This document shows positions 35,757 through 44,748 of a DNA stretch of 64,000 bases, one piece after another. Location of the stretch: positions 1-64,000 of the forward strand of contig CALUSC010000008.1 of the NCBI GenBank assembly GCA_944323345.1. Reading direction: 5' to 3'. Numbering within the stretch: position 1 is the stretch's first letter; every line of letters begins with the position of its first letter. Both the position numbers and the translations under genes were made by a program. The notes beneath the pieces are model-generated. The model did not search any database. It was given only the letters and a program-made list of their open reading frames with translations, and was not told the origin of the DNA. Source of the stretch: an uncultured Bacteroidales bacterium. Lineage in GTDB: Bacteria > Bacteroidota > Bacteroidia > Bacteroidales > UBA932.

Positions 35757-38396
35757 ATGGAAAAAAACATATATCTGATAGACGGTCACGCACTGATTTT
35801 CAAGATGTACTACGCTTTCCTCAGAAGGCCGATGATCAATTCGAAGGGAATGGACACATCCATACTTTTCGGTTTCACGAAGTACATTCTGGAACTGATA
35901 GAACGGGAAAAGCCGACCCATCTGGCTGTGGCTTTCGACCCCCCTGGAGGGACATTCAGGCACAAGATCTACCCTGAATACAAGGCTACCAGAGACGCGA
36001 CCCCGCAGCTGGTCATAGATGCGCTCGAACCGCTGACCGAACTGTGCAACGCCCTGAGGATTCCAGTACTAATGATGCCCGGATACGAAGCCGACGACGT
36101 CATCGGATCGATGTCCAGGAAATGCGAAAAAGAAGGTTTTACCGTATATATGGTCACTCCCGACAAGGATTACGGGCAGCTGATATCCGACCATGTCATC
36201 CAGTACAAGCCCGGCAAGTCAGGCGGTGAAAGGGAGCTCATCGACAAAAATGCCGTCTGCGGGAAATACGGCATACAGACACCTGCCCAGGTCATAGATA
36301 TGCTGACCATTTGCGGTGACACTTCGGACAATGTGCCTGGAGTCAGGGGCGTAGGCGAAGTAGGGGCCGGAAAGCTGATTTCCAGATACGGCTCCATAGA
36401 AAACATATACAGCCACCTGGATGAACTGACCCCAAAACAGAGGGAAGCCTTCGAAGAAGCCCGCGGACATATAGGACTGAGCCATACGCTCGTGACCATA
36501 AAGACAGACATCGACATCAGTCTGGATCCGGAAGATGCAGCGGTAAGACACGACTATGCCCCTGAAGCGGCATCGCTGTTCGCAAAATACGAATTCAGTT
36601 CCCTGTCGAAGTTTATCGGATTTACCGAACCGGCAGGTAAAACGGAAAACAAGACCGAGATAACGGTAACCACACCGACCGAATTCTGCAGGATTGCAGC
36701 CGGGACAGGAATGTTCAGCATGGTACCCGACATGGCAGGAGAAGGAATTTCCTCGACAGTCGTAAAATTGACCGCCGGGGCGGTCAATGAGGGAAAATAC
36801 TATTGCGCGAGCGGAAAAAGCTGTGAATTCAGGTCAATCATCGAAGATTCGGGGATATGCAAGTGCGGATATGACTTCAAGTCGCAGATAAACGCATTGG
36901 GTAAGGAGGGTATCGCCATAGGAGGCAGACTGTATGATCTGGAGCTGATGCATTATCTGATAAATCCTGAAAAAAGCCACAAGATATCCATTCTGGCTAT
37001 GAGCTATCTGGGCATGAGTCTGGAAGACAATTCCGGCCAGCCGGTACAAAAATCGCTTTTTGAAGAAAGCGGCTCCACGGAAACCGCTCCCAGGGAAATG
37101 GAGTCCGTAGCTACAGTGCTGCTTTCCGACAAGATAATGGCAGAACTGGCTGCAAGCGGCGAAGACAAACTGTACTGGAAAATAGAGGAACCTTTGGTGC
37201 GGGTGCTTGCCGACATGGAAAAAACAGGTGTGAAGGTGGATATGGCCCAGCTGCAGAATATCGCCATGGACCTGCGCAGGGAACTGGGAGAACGCCAGCG
37301 GAGAATCCGGGAAATGGCCGGGGAGCCGGAACTGAACATATCTTCTCCTATGCAGGTAGGGATAGTCCTGTTCGAGAAACTGAAACTGAATCCAAAAGCC
37401 AAAAAGACCGGTAGCAAAGGCTACTACTCCACAGATGAGGAGACTCTGGCAGCCCTGCAGGACAAACATCCTATTATCAACGAGATACTGGAATTCAGAG
37501 CCGTCAAGAAACTGTTGTCTTCATACATAGAGACTTTTCCTGGATTCGTAAATCCGTCCACCGGAAAGGTCCATACGACGTTCAACCAGGCCCTGACAGC
37601 CACCGGACGTCTGAGTTCATCCAAACCGAACCTGCAGAACATTCCTGTCAGGACCGAACGCGGCAGGGAAATCAGGAAGGCATTCATCCCGTCAGACCCT
37701 GAAGGCGTAATCCTGTCTGCCGACTACTCGCAGATAGAGCTCCGGATCATGGCCCACCTGAGCGGCGACGAACACCTCACCTCCGCATTCAGGCAGGGAC
37801 TGGACGTCCATGCGATAACAGCTTCGAAGATATTCGGGATAAACCCGGAAGAAGTCACGGCAGACCAGAGAAGAATCGCCAAGACCGCCAATTTCGGCAT
37901 CATGTACGGCATTTCGGCATTCGGACTTGCACAAAGGCTGAAGATACCGAGAACGGAAGCGAAAAAAATAATAGATGATTATTTCATGAACTTCCCGGCA
38001 GTTTCGGCTTTCATCAGCGACACGATAGATTTCGCAGGAAAACACGGCTATGTGGAAACGCTGTTCGGAAGAAGAAGGTATTTGCCTGACATCAGTTCCA
38101 GAAACGCGACAGTCCGCGCCCTGGCAGAGAGGAATGCCGTAAACGCACCCATACAGGGGACATCTGCCGACATCATAAAGATAGCCATGGCGGAAGTGGA
38201 CAGGGAAATCCGCAGCGCCGGCCTGAAAAGCAGGATGGTCCTCCAGATCCACGACGAACTGGTTTTCGACTCCATGCCTGACGAAATTTCCGTCCTGAAA
38301 AAAATAGTCGTAGAGAAAATGCAGAATGTCATAGAATTGTCTATCCCGCTAACTGTTGAATGCAATTATGGAAAAAACTGGCTCGAAGCTCACTGA
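35757..38396 (+). CDS. polA: DNA polymerase I
   Basis: 879-residue repair and Okazaki-processing polymerase. The 5'-3' nuclease domain is intact (YLIDGHALIFKMYYAF, PGYEADDVIGSM, TPDKDYGQL, GDTSDNVPGVRGVG). The polymerase domain has motif A (ADYSQIELRIMAHLSGD), motif B (RRIAKTANFGIMYG) and motif C (QIHDELVFD). The middle 3'-5' exonuclease domain (about 305-470) is present but degenerate. The DxE motif is replaced (MFSMVPDM at about 319-326), and the second-site Asp is Gln377 (GYDFKSQ), so proofreading is probably lost as in Taq-type enzymes. The 3' end overlaps the sigma-factor gene by 29 bases. Confidence 0.96.
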   Translation: MEKNIYLIDGHALIFKMYYAFLRRPMINSKGMDTSILFGFTKYILELIEREKPTHLAVAFDPPGGTFRHKIYPEYKATRDATPQLVIDALEPLTELCNALRIPVLMMPGYEADDVIGSMSRKCEKEGFTVYMVTPDKDYGQLISDHVIQYKPGKSGGERELIDKNAVCGKYGIQTPAQVIDMLTICGDTSDNVPGVRGVGEVGAGKLISRYGSIENIYSHLDELTPKQREAFEEARGHIGLSHTLVTIKTDIDISLDPEDAAVRHDYAPEAASLFAKYEFSSLSKFIGFTEPAGKTENKTEITVTTPTEFCRIAAGTGMFSMVPDMAGEGISSTVVKLTAGAVNEGKYYCASGKSCEFRSIIEDSGICKCGYDFKSQINALGKEGIAIGGRLYDLELMHYLINPEKSHKISILAMSYLGMSLEDNSGQPVQKSLFEESGSTETAPREMESVATVLLSDKIMAELAASGEDKLYWKIEEPLVRVLADMEKTGVKVDMAQLQNIAMDLRRELGERQRRIREMAGEPELNISSPMQVGIVLFEKLKLNPKAKKTGSKGYYSTDEETLAALQDKHPIINEILEFRAVKKLLSSYIETFPGFVNPSTGKVHTTFNQALTATGRLSSSKPNLQNIPVRTERGREIRKAFIPSDPEGVILSADYSQIELRIMAHLSGDEHLTSAFRQGLDVHAITASKIFGINPEEVTADQRRIAKTANFGIMYGISAFGLAQRLKIPRTEAKKIIDDYFMNFPAVSAFISDTIDFAGKHGYVETLFGRRRYLPDISSRNATVRALAERNAVNAPIQGTSADIIKIAMAEVDREIRSAGLKSRMVLQIHDELVFDSMPDEISVLKKIVVEKMQNVIELSIPLTVECNYGKNWLEAH

Positions 38397-38967
38397 CCTG
38401 TCTGACACCGACCTGATACACCTGGCTCTGGAGCAGAACCAGGCAGCATATATCGTTTTGTATACCAGATATAACATCGGGGTCAGAAACCATATTTCAA
38501 AATACATAACCCAGAACGAAGACATTGAGGACATCATGCTCGAAAGCTTCCAGAAAGCATTCAGCCAGATAAGTATGTATAATCCTGAGTATAAATTCTC
38601 GACATGGCTTTTCAGGATAGCCAGGAATACCGCCCTGGACCATATCGGACGGAAAGACAGGGAAAAAAACAACCTGCCGACGACATCCATAAACGAAAAG
38701 CTGTCCGAAATAGACGAGATTCCCGCCCCGGTCCACAATCCGGAAGAGGATATCATCAAACAGCAGGAATACGACAAGTGGATAGCCAATATCGACAAGC
38801 TGAAAGACGATTACAGGACAGTGGCGAAAATGAATCTGATAGACAATTTCGGATACAAGGAAATCGCCGAGGCCCTCGATCTTCCGATCAATACGGTCAA
38901 GACACGGATACGCAGGGCCAAAGAACAGCTGCTCAAAATGATGAACATATCGGATGAACTGCAATAA
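38368..38967 (+). CDS. RNA polymerase sigma-70 factor, ECF/RpoE-like
   Basis: 199 residues with sigma region 2 (AAYIVLYTRYNIGVRNHISK, then EDIEDIMLESFQKAFSQI, TWLFRIARNTALDHIGRKD) and region 4 helix-turn-helix (FGYKEIAEALDLPINTVKTRIRRAKEQL). The region 2-4 linker is rather long and acidic (SEIDEIPAPVHNPEEDII). No anti-sigma factor is adjacent, unlike many ECF systems. ATG 38368 lies within the polA 3' end; an upstream TTG (38356) is less likely. Placement between polA and rsmG suggests cotranscription with housekeeping genes. Confidence 0.92.
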   Translation: MEKTGSKLTDLSDTDLIHLALEQNQAAYIVLYTRYNIGVRNHISKYITQNEDIEDIMLESFQKAFSQISMYNPEYKFSTWLFRIARNTALDHIGRKDREKNNLPTTSINEKLSEIDEIPAPVHNPEEDIIKQQEYDKWIANIDKLKDDYRTVAKMNLIDNFGYKEIAEALDLPINTVKTRIRRAKEQLLKMMNISDELQ

Positions 38968-38973
38968 CATTTC

Positions 38974-39651
38974 ATGACCATGACCTTCGAAGAATTCATA
39001 ACCGTAACCGAATCCTCGTTCGGAGAGCTTACCACGGTACAGAAAGAACAGTTCAGAAAGCTGGACGGGCTGTACCGCGACTGGAACTCGAAAATAAACG
39101 TCATATCCAGAAAGGACATAGACCATCTGTACAGCCATCATGTACTGCATTCGCTGGCGATAGCGCAATACATGAAACTGGCGATGCCTGAGATGTACGG
39201 TTCCCTCAGAAGCCCTTCGGGCAATACGGGCATCCTGGACATCGGGACCGGAGGCGGATTTCCAGGAATACCTCTGGCAATACTATTCCCCGGAGGACAC
39301 TTCACACTGTGCGACTCCATCGGGAAAAAAATAAAGGTAGCTTCCGCAGTAGCCGAAGCTATCGGGCTCGGAAACGTGACCGCAGTTAATGCCAGAGCCG
39401 AGACTCTTCCAGGAAAATTCGGATTCATAGTATCCAGGGCCGTGACATCCATAGAAAATTTCCTGCCGTGGACGCAGGGCAGATATACTCACGGTATCCT
39501 GTATCTGAAAGGAGGGGACATAGCCGGGGAACTTGGAACGGCCATGCAGAAATTCCGTATCCGGCCAGGCTCCGTACATATGTGGAAAGTGGACTCATGG
39601 CTCAAGGATGAATATTTCGAAGGGAAAATGGTGATTTTTTTCGAGGGATAA
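38974..39651 (+). CDS. rsmG: 16S rRNA (guanine-N7) methyltransferase RsmG
   Basis: 225-residue SAM-dependent methyltransferase that modifies G527 of 16S rRNA. Features: N-terminal helices with LYRDWNSKINVISRKDIDHL, the SAM motif ILDIGTGGGFPGIPLAI, CDSIGKKIKV, and the GidB-typical VNARAETLPGKFGFIVSRAV. Length is normal. It starts 6 bases after the sigma-factor stop, so polA, the sigma factor and rsmG form one tight unit. Confidence 0.95.
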   Translation: MTMTFEEFITVTESSFGELTTVQKEQFRKLDGLYRDWNSKINVISRKDIDHLYSHHVLHSLAIAQYMKLAMPEMYGSLRSPSGNTGILDIGTGGGFPGIPLAILFPGGHFTLCDSIGKKIKVASAVAEAIGLGNVTAVNARAETLPGKFGFIVSRAVTSIENFLPWTQGRYTHGILYLKGGDIAGELGTAMQKFRIRPGSVHMWKVDSWLKDEYFEGKMVIFFEG

Positions 39652-39680
39652 GACTCTTTTTAAGTTTTTAGGAAAATTTA

Positions 39681-39711
39681 TTTGTATTTAAAGTGAAAAA
39701 TACTACCTTTG
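39681..39711 (+). promoter_or_regulatory. Consensus promoter of rpmH
   Basis: TTTG at 39681-39684, a 19-base spacer, then TACCTTTG at 39704-39711: a full match to the Bacteroidota housekeeping promoter. The leader before the ATG at 39749 is about 32 bases. Confidence 0.85.
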
Positions 39712-39748
39712 CACTCCCATTTTATATAGAAAATAAAAACACAAGATA

Positions 39749-39901
39749 ATGAAAAGAACATTCCAACCTTCACAGCGTAAGCGTCGCAACAAACACGGTT
39801 TCCGTGAGCGCATGTCTACTCCTAACGGACGTCGTGTTCTTGCAGCACGTCGCCGTCATGGCCGCAAGAAACTTACCGTTTCTTCTGAAGACAGATACTA
39901 G
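39749..39901 (+). CDS. rpmH: 50S ribosomal protein L34
   Basis: 50 residues, basic: [18 protein letters not shown] at the start, then [20 protein letters not shown]. This is the complete and highly conserved bL34 sequence with a short SSEDRY tail. It has its own strong promoter and a palindromic terminator. Codon use is strongly biased (cgt, ctt), as expected for a highly expressed gene. Confidence 0.98.
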   Translation: MKRTFQPSQRKRRNKHGFRERMSTPNGRRVLAARRRHGRKKLTVSSEDRY

Positions 39902-39942
39902 GAAGTGACGAAGCCGGAAAGTCCGGTTCCATGGTGTAAACG

Positions 39943-39982
39943 CAATAAAAAAGGTACTGACATGTCAGTACCTTTTTTATTG
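39943..39982. terminator. Perfect 40-bp palindrome, bidirectional terminator
   Basis: Left arm 39943-39962 (CAATAAAAAAGGTACTGACA) is the exact reverse complement of right arm 39963-39982. The T-run in the right arm terminates rpmH, and the mirrored run serves the convergent gene ending at 40021. Confidence 0.85.
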
Positions 39983-40020
39983 TCCTGGAGTAGCGGCTCT
40001 CTTATTCTTCCGCACGTCTG

Positions 40021-41262
40021 CTACAGCAGCAGCATTACCGCAAAACTGAACAGCAGGAATGCCTGAAAGAACAGATTGCCTACCGTGCTGTATGACAGAA
40101 GAGGCTCTGTAGGATCCTCCATTCCCAATTCTTCCATCCTGTTCCGTCCCGGAAGGGCTCTGAACGCCCATTTACGGATCAGAAATCCGTCAGAGAAAAA
40201 AGTGGCTCCGCCGTTGGAGCGGTTCAGGGATATCAGAGTCTTGTAATCGGAATAATAAAGGACGGATTTCAGGAAATCCGTATCCGTCTTCCCGTCGGAA
40301 GCCAGCCTTTCAAGTATATTCTCACCGGCCTCCGGAGATGCCGCCACTAAAAGAAGCGGACTGAAACCATTGGCCTCGGCCGACTTCAGGTATTCGGAAA
40401 CCAGTCTCCATCTCCTTGAAGAGAATGATTCCGGAGAATAAACGCTTACCACCATGGATTTGCCTTCCGCCGCCAGGCGGTCATGGTATTCTCCCCTGCT
40501 GTCTATCACAGGCAGAGGTACGATGGTTTCGTCAGCCTTTCTGGTCTCTGTCCTGACAGTTTCAGTCGAAACATAAGTCCACGTCGAATCAGGGAGATTC
40601 TCAAGAGTGAATTTCTCTGTCCTGCCGTTTTTTTCATAAATGAAAACAGCTTCATATTCATCAGCTGCAGCAAAGGCTCTGCCGATATGTCTCTCGGAGG
40701 CCTCAAGCCTGGCAGATGCAGAATAGTCCGTAAAATCTATGACCGGTATATACAGAAGAGAATAGACCGCAAAGAAAGCCAGGGCCGCCGCCACCAGAGA
40801 GAAAGCGACATATTTCCTCTTTTTCGGACGCCCCAGGGCGGAAAACGGGAAAAACGATGCACAGCAAAGCAGTGAAAGAATCAGATTCTTGATGAAAGTC
40901 TGCTTGTGCGTAAGATGTACCGCCTCTCCGAAACAACCGCAGTCCATGGATGGATTGAAAACGAGTAAAGCTATGGATATCAGCATGAAAACACCCATTG
41001 CCACAAGCGCAGCCACTGCCGTTATCTTTCTCCACACTCCCGTAATCAGCGCAGCTCCTATCAGAGACTCGGCCATGGATACGGCCACCGCCATGTAAAC
41101 GGATGTAAATGACAGGAAATCAAGATGCATGAACTTGTAATACTCGTCTACTATGAGACTTGTCCCGACAGGGTCCATCAGTTTCAGGACACCTGACAGG
41201 AAGAAGACTATCCCTGTAAGATAGCCGCAGAATCTCTTGCTTCTCTCCAGTACTATATTCAT
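40021..41262 (-). CDS. DoxX/MauE-like membrane protein with C-terminal extension
   Basis: 413 residues. An N-terminal DoxX-like four-helix bundle (about 10-150: YLTGIVFFLSGVLKLMDP, AESLIGAALITGVWRK, NPSMDCGCFGEAVHL) is followed by a fifth helix, a soluble region of about 200 residues with a thioredoxin-like flavour (SMVVSVYSPESFSSRRWRLV), and a last helix (AFLLFSFAVMLLL). The CGCFG pair in the DoxX part is typical of MauE-type proteins thought to handle thiol redox. This architecture recurs in Bacteroidota with unknown function. It follows tmk by 13 bases. Confidence 0.75.
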   Translation of the reverse strand: MNIVLERSKRFCGYLTGIVFFLSGVLKLMDPVGTSLIVDEYYKFMHLDFLSFTSVYMAVAVSMAESLIGAALITGVWRKITAVAALVAMGVFMLISIALLVFNPSMDCGCFGEAVHLTHKQTFIKNLILSLLCCASFFPFSALGRPKKRKYVAFSLVAAALAFFAVYSLLYIPVIDFTDYSASARLEASERHIGRAFAAADEYEAVFIYEKNGRTEKFTLENLPDSTWTYVSTETVRTETRKADETIVPLPVIDSRGEYHDRLAAEGKSMVVSVYSPESFSSRRWRLVSEYLKSAEANGFSPLLLVAASPEAGENILERLASDGKTDTDFLKSVLYYSDYKTLISLNRSNGGATFFSDGFLIRKWAFRALPGRNRMEELGMEDPTEPLLSYSTVGNLFFQAFLLFSFAVMLLL

Positions 41263-41275
41263 ATATCGGACAGTT

Positions 41276-41959
41276 TTATTTTTTCAATACCGAATCGGCT
41301 GCCGCCTTTATCTTCATGAAAATATCGTCTGGAGGAAGCATGCCTCCGTCCGTATCGGAGCAGTCTATCCTGACAAAACGCGGATCCTTCGCGCACTGTT
41401 CCCGGTACACTTCACGGACCCGCACCTGGAAGTCAATGTCGGCCTCATGGATATCTTTCCCCCCTTCCAGATAATCCCTGTCATGGCCGCTCCTTCCTCC
41501 TGAAAGTTTTTTCCGGACAAACCCGATGGGCACGTCCAGGAAAATATTCAGATCCGGAACCGGAAGACCGAAAGTCCCGAATTCCGTATCGATGATCCAT
41601 TCTCTAAGGCGGCGGCTTTCATGCCCGTCATGAAGTTTTGCGCACTGGTAAGCTATATTGGAGTACACATACCTGTCGAGCAGTATCGTCTTTCCGGATG
41701 CCAGCTCGTTTTTCATATACGGGGCCGCCTGATGTCTGTCTTCGGCGTAAAGCAGGGCGACCAGCTGAGGGTGTACCGTATCGATATCCCCGAAATCGCC
41801 CCTGAGGAAACGGCTTATCAGATCACCGTAGACAGGAGCGTCATATCTCGGAAAATGTATATAGTCTATCTCTCCGTACAGGGTTTCCAGATAACTTCTC
41901 AATTTCTTGACCTGGGTAGATTTTCCCGCTCCGTCAAGACCTTCCAAAACTACGAGCAT
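41276..41959 (-). CDS. tmk: Thymidylate kinase
   Basis: 227-residue dTMP kinase of pyrimidine metabolism. P-loop GLDGAGKSTQ at the N-terminus, dTMP-binding FPRYDAPVYG, DRx motif in ILLDRYVYSNIAYQ, and a LID-like region KLSGGRSGHDRDYLEGG. It is slightly longer than E. coli Tmk. ATG 41959 (MLVVLEGLDGAGK) is chosen; the longer frame uses a TTG at 41983 that lies inside a -7 box, so it is unlikely to be translated. Confidence 0.9.
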   Translation of the reverse strand: MLVVLEGLDGAGKSTQVKKLRSYLETLYGEIDYIHFPRYDAPVYGDLISRFLRGDFGDIDTVHPQLVALLYAEDRHQAAPYMKNELASGKTILLDRYVYSNIAYQCAKLHDGHESRRLREWIIDTEFGTFGLPVPDLNIFLDVPIGFVRKKLSGGRSGHDRDYLEGGKDIHEADIDFQVRVREVYREQCAKDPRFVRIDCSDTDGGMLPPDDIFMKIKAAADSVLKK

Positions 41960-41980
41960 ACTATCAGATTTATGAATTTC

Positions 41981-41988
41981 CAAAGATA
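41981..41988 (-). promoter_or_regulatory. -7 box for tmk
   Basis: Minus strand TATCTTTG, 21 bases before the tmk ATG at 41959. Divergent to the folP box at 42032-42039. Confidence 0.5.
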
Positions 41989-42031
41989 AGGCATTCTCTC
42001 TGATTTTACATTACCGGAAGCAGAAAAAACA

Positions 42032-42039
42032 TATCTTTG
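42032..42039 (+). promoter_or_regulatory. -7 box for folP
   Basis: TATCTTTG, exact TAnnTTTG match, 18 bases before ATG 42058. A TTG start at 42037 falls inside the box and is rejected on that basis. Confidence 0.5.
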
Positions 42040-42057
42040 CAGACTTACGGGAAAGAC

Positions 42058-42927
42058 ATGACGGCCATGGTTAAAAGAAATACAGCAGATCCGGAAAGAA
42101 AGATTTCCGTGATGGGAATAATAAACGTCACTTCAGATTCATACTTCTCCGGAAGCAGATATCTGGAAAAAGACGGGAAACCTGACTTGCCCGAAGCGCT
42201 CCGACAGATAGGCCGGATGTTCGAAGAAGGCGCGGATATGGTGGACATCGGCGCATGCTCCACAAGGCCGGGAGCATGCCTCATCGACGAAACCGAAGAG
42301 TGGCGAAGGCTCTCGCCGCTTGTATCAGTAATCCGGAAAGAATTTCCGGACAAGACATTTTCCATCGACACGTTCCGGGCCTCCGTCGTCAGAAAATGCT
42401 TCGACGCTGCCGGAGATTTCATCATCAACGACATCTCCGCCGGAGAAGACGACCCGGAAATGCTGAGTACGGCCGGCAACCTCGGCCTGACATACATAGC
42501 CATGCATAAAAGAGGCAGGCCTGAAAACATGCAGGGACTGTGCACCTATGACGATGTCACATCCGACGTCCTGTCGTATTTCAGGGACTTTGCCTTAAAG
42601 GCGGAAAAGGCCGGAATCAAGGACTGGATTCTGGATCCAGGGTTCGGATTTGCCAAGACCGTGGAACAGAATTACCGGCTGCTGGAAAATCTGGACGCTT
42701 TCAGCGGCACAGGAAAGAAAATCCTGATAGGCATATCCAGAAAAAGCATGATATACAAACCATTGGGCATCACTCCCGAAGAAGCTCTGTCCCAGACCCA
42801 GGTACTCCATCTTGCAGCGCTCGAACGCGGTGCCGACATACTCCGCGTCCACGATACGGCAGAAGCTGTCAGGACTGTCCGTTTATACAGAATGCTGTAC
42901 GGAGCCGGGCCGGAAGATTGGCGGTAA
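42058..42927 (+). CDS. folP: Dihydropteroate synthase
   Basis: About 289-residue TIM-barrel enzyme that joins p-aminobenzoate and pterin pyrophosphate in folate synthesis; the sulfonamide target. Signatures: VMGIINVTSDSYFSG, MVDIGACSTRPGA, KTFSIDTFRASVV, FIINDISAGEDDPEM, YIAMHKRG, WILDPGFGFAKT, ILIGISRKSMIY. The usual LGG in the DxGG-STRPGA motif reads IGACSTRPGA here (Ala-Cys for the more common Gly-Glu/Ala). Start could be 42058 or the second ATG at 42067. Confidence 0.95.
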   Translation: MTAMVKRNTADPERKISVMGIINVTSDSYFSGSRYLEKDGKPDLPEALRQIGRMFEEGADMVDIGACSTRPGACLIDETEEWRRLSPLVSVIRKEFPDKTFSIDTFRASVVRKCFDAAGDFIINDISAGEDDPEMLSTAGNLGLTYIAMHKRGRPENMQGLCTYDDVTSDVLSYFRDFALKAEKAGIKDWILDPGFGFAKTVEQNYRLLENLDAFSGTGKKILIGISRKSMIYKPLGITPEEALSQTQVLHLAALERGADILRVHDTAEAVRTVRLYRMLYGAGPEDWR

Positions 42928-42955
42928 TATTTTAGGGAATGTGTTTTTGTTGTAA

Positions 42956-42963
42956 TATATTTG
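42956..42963 (+). promoter_or_regulatory. -7 box for purB
   Basis: TATATTTG, exact TAnnTTTG match, 39 bases before the purB ATG at 43003. No clear -33. Confidence 0.5.
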
Positions 42964-43002
42964 CAGTTTACGGTTTGATGATAAATCATAAATATTCATA
43001 AA

Positions 43003-44343
43003 ATGAGCAAAAGTTCACTTCTGGCTGTCTCCCCTGTCGACGGACGCTATGCGCGCCAGACAGAGCCTTTGAGGGAGTATTTCAGCGAATTTGCATTGAT
43101 ACGGTACCGTATCCGCGTGGAAATAGAGTATTTCATAGCTCTCTGCGAAATTCCGTTGCCCCAGCTTGCAGATTTCGATGCAGGCAGATTCGAAAGTCTC
43201 AGGGACATATACAGGAATTTCACTCCCGAAGAAGCCGAAAGAGTAAAAGACATAGAGAAAACGACAAACCATGACGTCAAGGCCGTGGAATATTTCATAA
43301 AAGAGAAATTCCGGGAAATGGACATCATGAAATGGGGAGAGTTCGTGCATTTCGGACTTACTTCCCAGGATATAAACAACACGTCCATCCCGCTTTCCAT
43401 CAGGGAAGCCGTCGAAAACTGCTGGCTTCCCCTCATGGAAGAAGTACTGGACATCATCCGCAGAATGGCTGAAGAGTGGAAAGACATACCGATGCTCGCC
43501 AAAACGCACGGACAGCCGGCCTCCCCTACCAAAGTCGGGAAAGAATTCAAGGTATTCCAGGTCCGCCTCGAAGAGCAGCTCCGCCAGTATTCACTGCTGA
43601 CCTATCCTGCAAAATTCGGAGGTGCTACAGGAAACATGAATGCACATAAGGTAGCATATCCGGGAATCGACTGGCCGGCATTCGCAGATTCTTTCGTCAA
43701 GGGACTCGGCCTCAGAAGATCATGCCCCACGACTCAGATAGAGCATTACGACAATCTCGCTGCCATATTTGACAACATGCGCAGGATCAACACTATACTC
43801 ATAGACATGTCCCGTGATATCTGGACCTATATCTCGATGGAGTATTTCAGGCAGAAAGTGAACAAGAACGAGGTCGGCTCATCAGCCATGCCGCACAAGG
43901 TCAACCCTATAGATTTCGAGAATGCGGAAGGCAATCTCGGCATGGCAGACGCCGTACTGACATTCCTTTCCATGAAGCTTCCTATTTCGCGTCTGCAGCG
44001 AGATCTCACGGATTCCACCGTGCTCAGGAATGTCGGCGTACCGGTAGCCCATGAAATCATCGCCCTGAATTCACTGAAAAAGGGCCTGGGCAAACTGATA
44101 CTCAACGAGGCTGCGATAGAAGCCGATCTCGAAAGGAACTGGGCTGTCGTGGCTGAAGCCATACAGACCATCCTGCGCCGCGAGAACTATCCGAATCCAT
44201 ACGAAACGCTGAAAGCTCTTACACGTACGGGATCTGTAATAAATCATCGGACCATATCCGATTTCATCGACGGACTGGACGTAACCGAGTCGGTAAAGGA
44301 AGAACTCAGGGCGATTTCACCTATGACGTATACCGGATTCTGA
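43003..44343 (+). CDS. purB: Adenylosuccinate lyase
   Basis: 446-residue fumarase-superfamily enzyme acting twice in purine synthesis (SAICAR to AICAR, and adenylosuccinate to AMP). Signatures: SPVDGRYARQTEPLREYFSE, TNHDVKAVEYFIKEK, FGLTSQDINNTS, AKTHGQPASPTKVG, and the superfamily loop GSSAMPHKVNPIDFENAEG with the catalytic serine. This is the longer PurB class resembling the E. coli enzyme. It converges on the FtsB-like gene with a 5-base gap. Confidence 0.97.
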   Translation: MSKSSLLAVSPVDGRYARQTEPLREYFSEFALIRYRIRVEIEYFIALCEIPLPQLADFDAGRFESLRDIYRNFTPEEAERVKDIEKTTNHDVKAVEYFIKEKFREMDIMKWGEFVHFGLTSQDINNTSIPLSIREAVENCWLPLMEEVLDIIRRMAEEWKDIPMLAKTHGQPASPTKVGKEFKVFQVRLEEQLRQYSLLTYPAKFGGATGNMNAHKVAYPGIDWPAFADSFVKGLGLRRSCPTTQIEHYDNLAAIFDNMRRINTILIDMSRDIWTYISMEYFRQKVNKNEVGSSAMPHKVNPIDFENAEGNLGMADAVLTFLSMKLPISRLQRDLTDSTVLRNVGVPVAHEIIALNSLKKGLGKLILNEAAIEADLERNWAVVAEAIQTILRRENYPNPYETLKALTRTGSVINHRTISDFIDGLDVTESVKEELRAISPMTYTGF

Positions 44344-44348
44344 GAATC

Positions 44349-44657
44349 CTACCGGTTTTCGAGAATATAGACATCCTCGCCGGGGGCAGCAAGATAAAAC
44401 TGCTCCCTGGCGAATTTCTCCAGGGTATCCTTGTCTGTGACCAGAAGGTCAATACGGGTATCCAGTTTTTCCAGTTCCTGCCTGTATTCGAGGATCTGTT
44501 TCTCCTGACGGTTAAGTTCCCTCCTGGCATCCAGCCAGTTGAAGATATTGCTGCCGGGTTTGAAAAGTATGAAAAGCAGAAACAGGAAAGTGACTGCCAC
44601 AGCGAACTTTGTGAAACTCCTGTGCTCACCGTTGATGATGTCCTTGATTTTTTTCAT
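44349..44657 (-). CDS. FtsB/DivIC-like septum formation initiator
   Basis: 102 residues: a short cytosolic N-terminus, one transmembrane helix (FAVAVTFLFLLFILFKPG), then a periplasmic coiled coil (LNRQEKQILEYRQELEKLDT) and the conserved DKDTLEKFAREQFYLAAPGE block. That block is the FtsB/DivIC signature. It should act in the divisome with FtsL and FtsQ. ATG 44657 is preferred because a TATTTTTG box (44679-44686) covers the longer start. Confidence 0.9.
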   Translation of the reverse strand: MKKIKDIINGEHRSFTKFAVAVTFLFLLFILFKPGSNIFNWLDARRELNRQEKQILEYRQELEKLDTRIDLLVTDKDTLEKFAREQFYLAAPGEDVYILENR

Positions 44658-44678
44658 GATTATCCGGCTATTATTCCG

Positions 44679-44686
44679 CAAAAATA
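44679..44686 (-). promoter_or_regulatory. -7 box for the FtsB-like gene
   Basis: Minus strand TATTTTTG, 21 bases before ATG 44657. It overlaps the alternative start at 44681 and so decides against it. Confidence 0.45.
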
Positions 44687-44748
44687 GCTAAATTTGAAGA
44701 ATATGTGAAAATACTTGTGAAATTATAACTCATACTAAACCAAAAGAT

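Noticed and set aside
36834..37469. A 211-codon frame antisense to polA
   Set aside because: Overlaps conserved polA sequence; no independent evidence for a gene.
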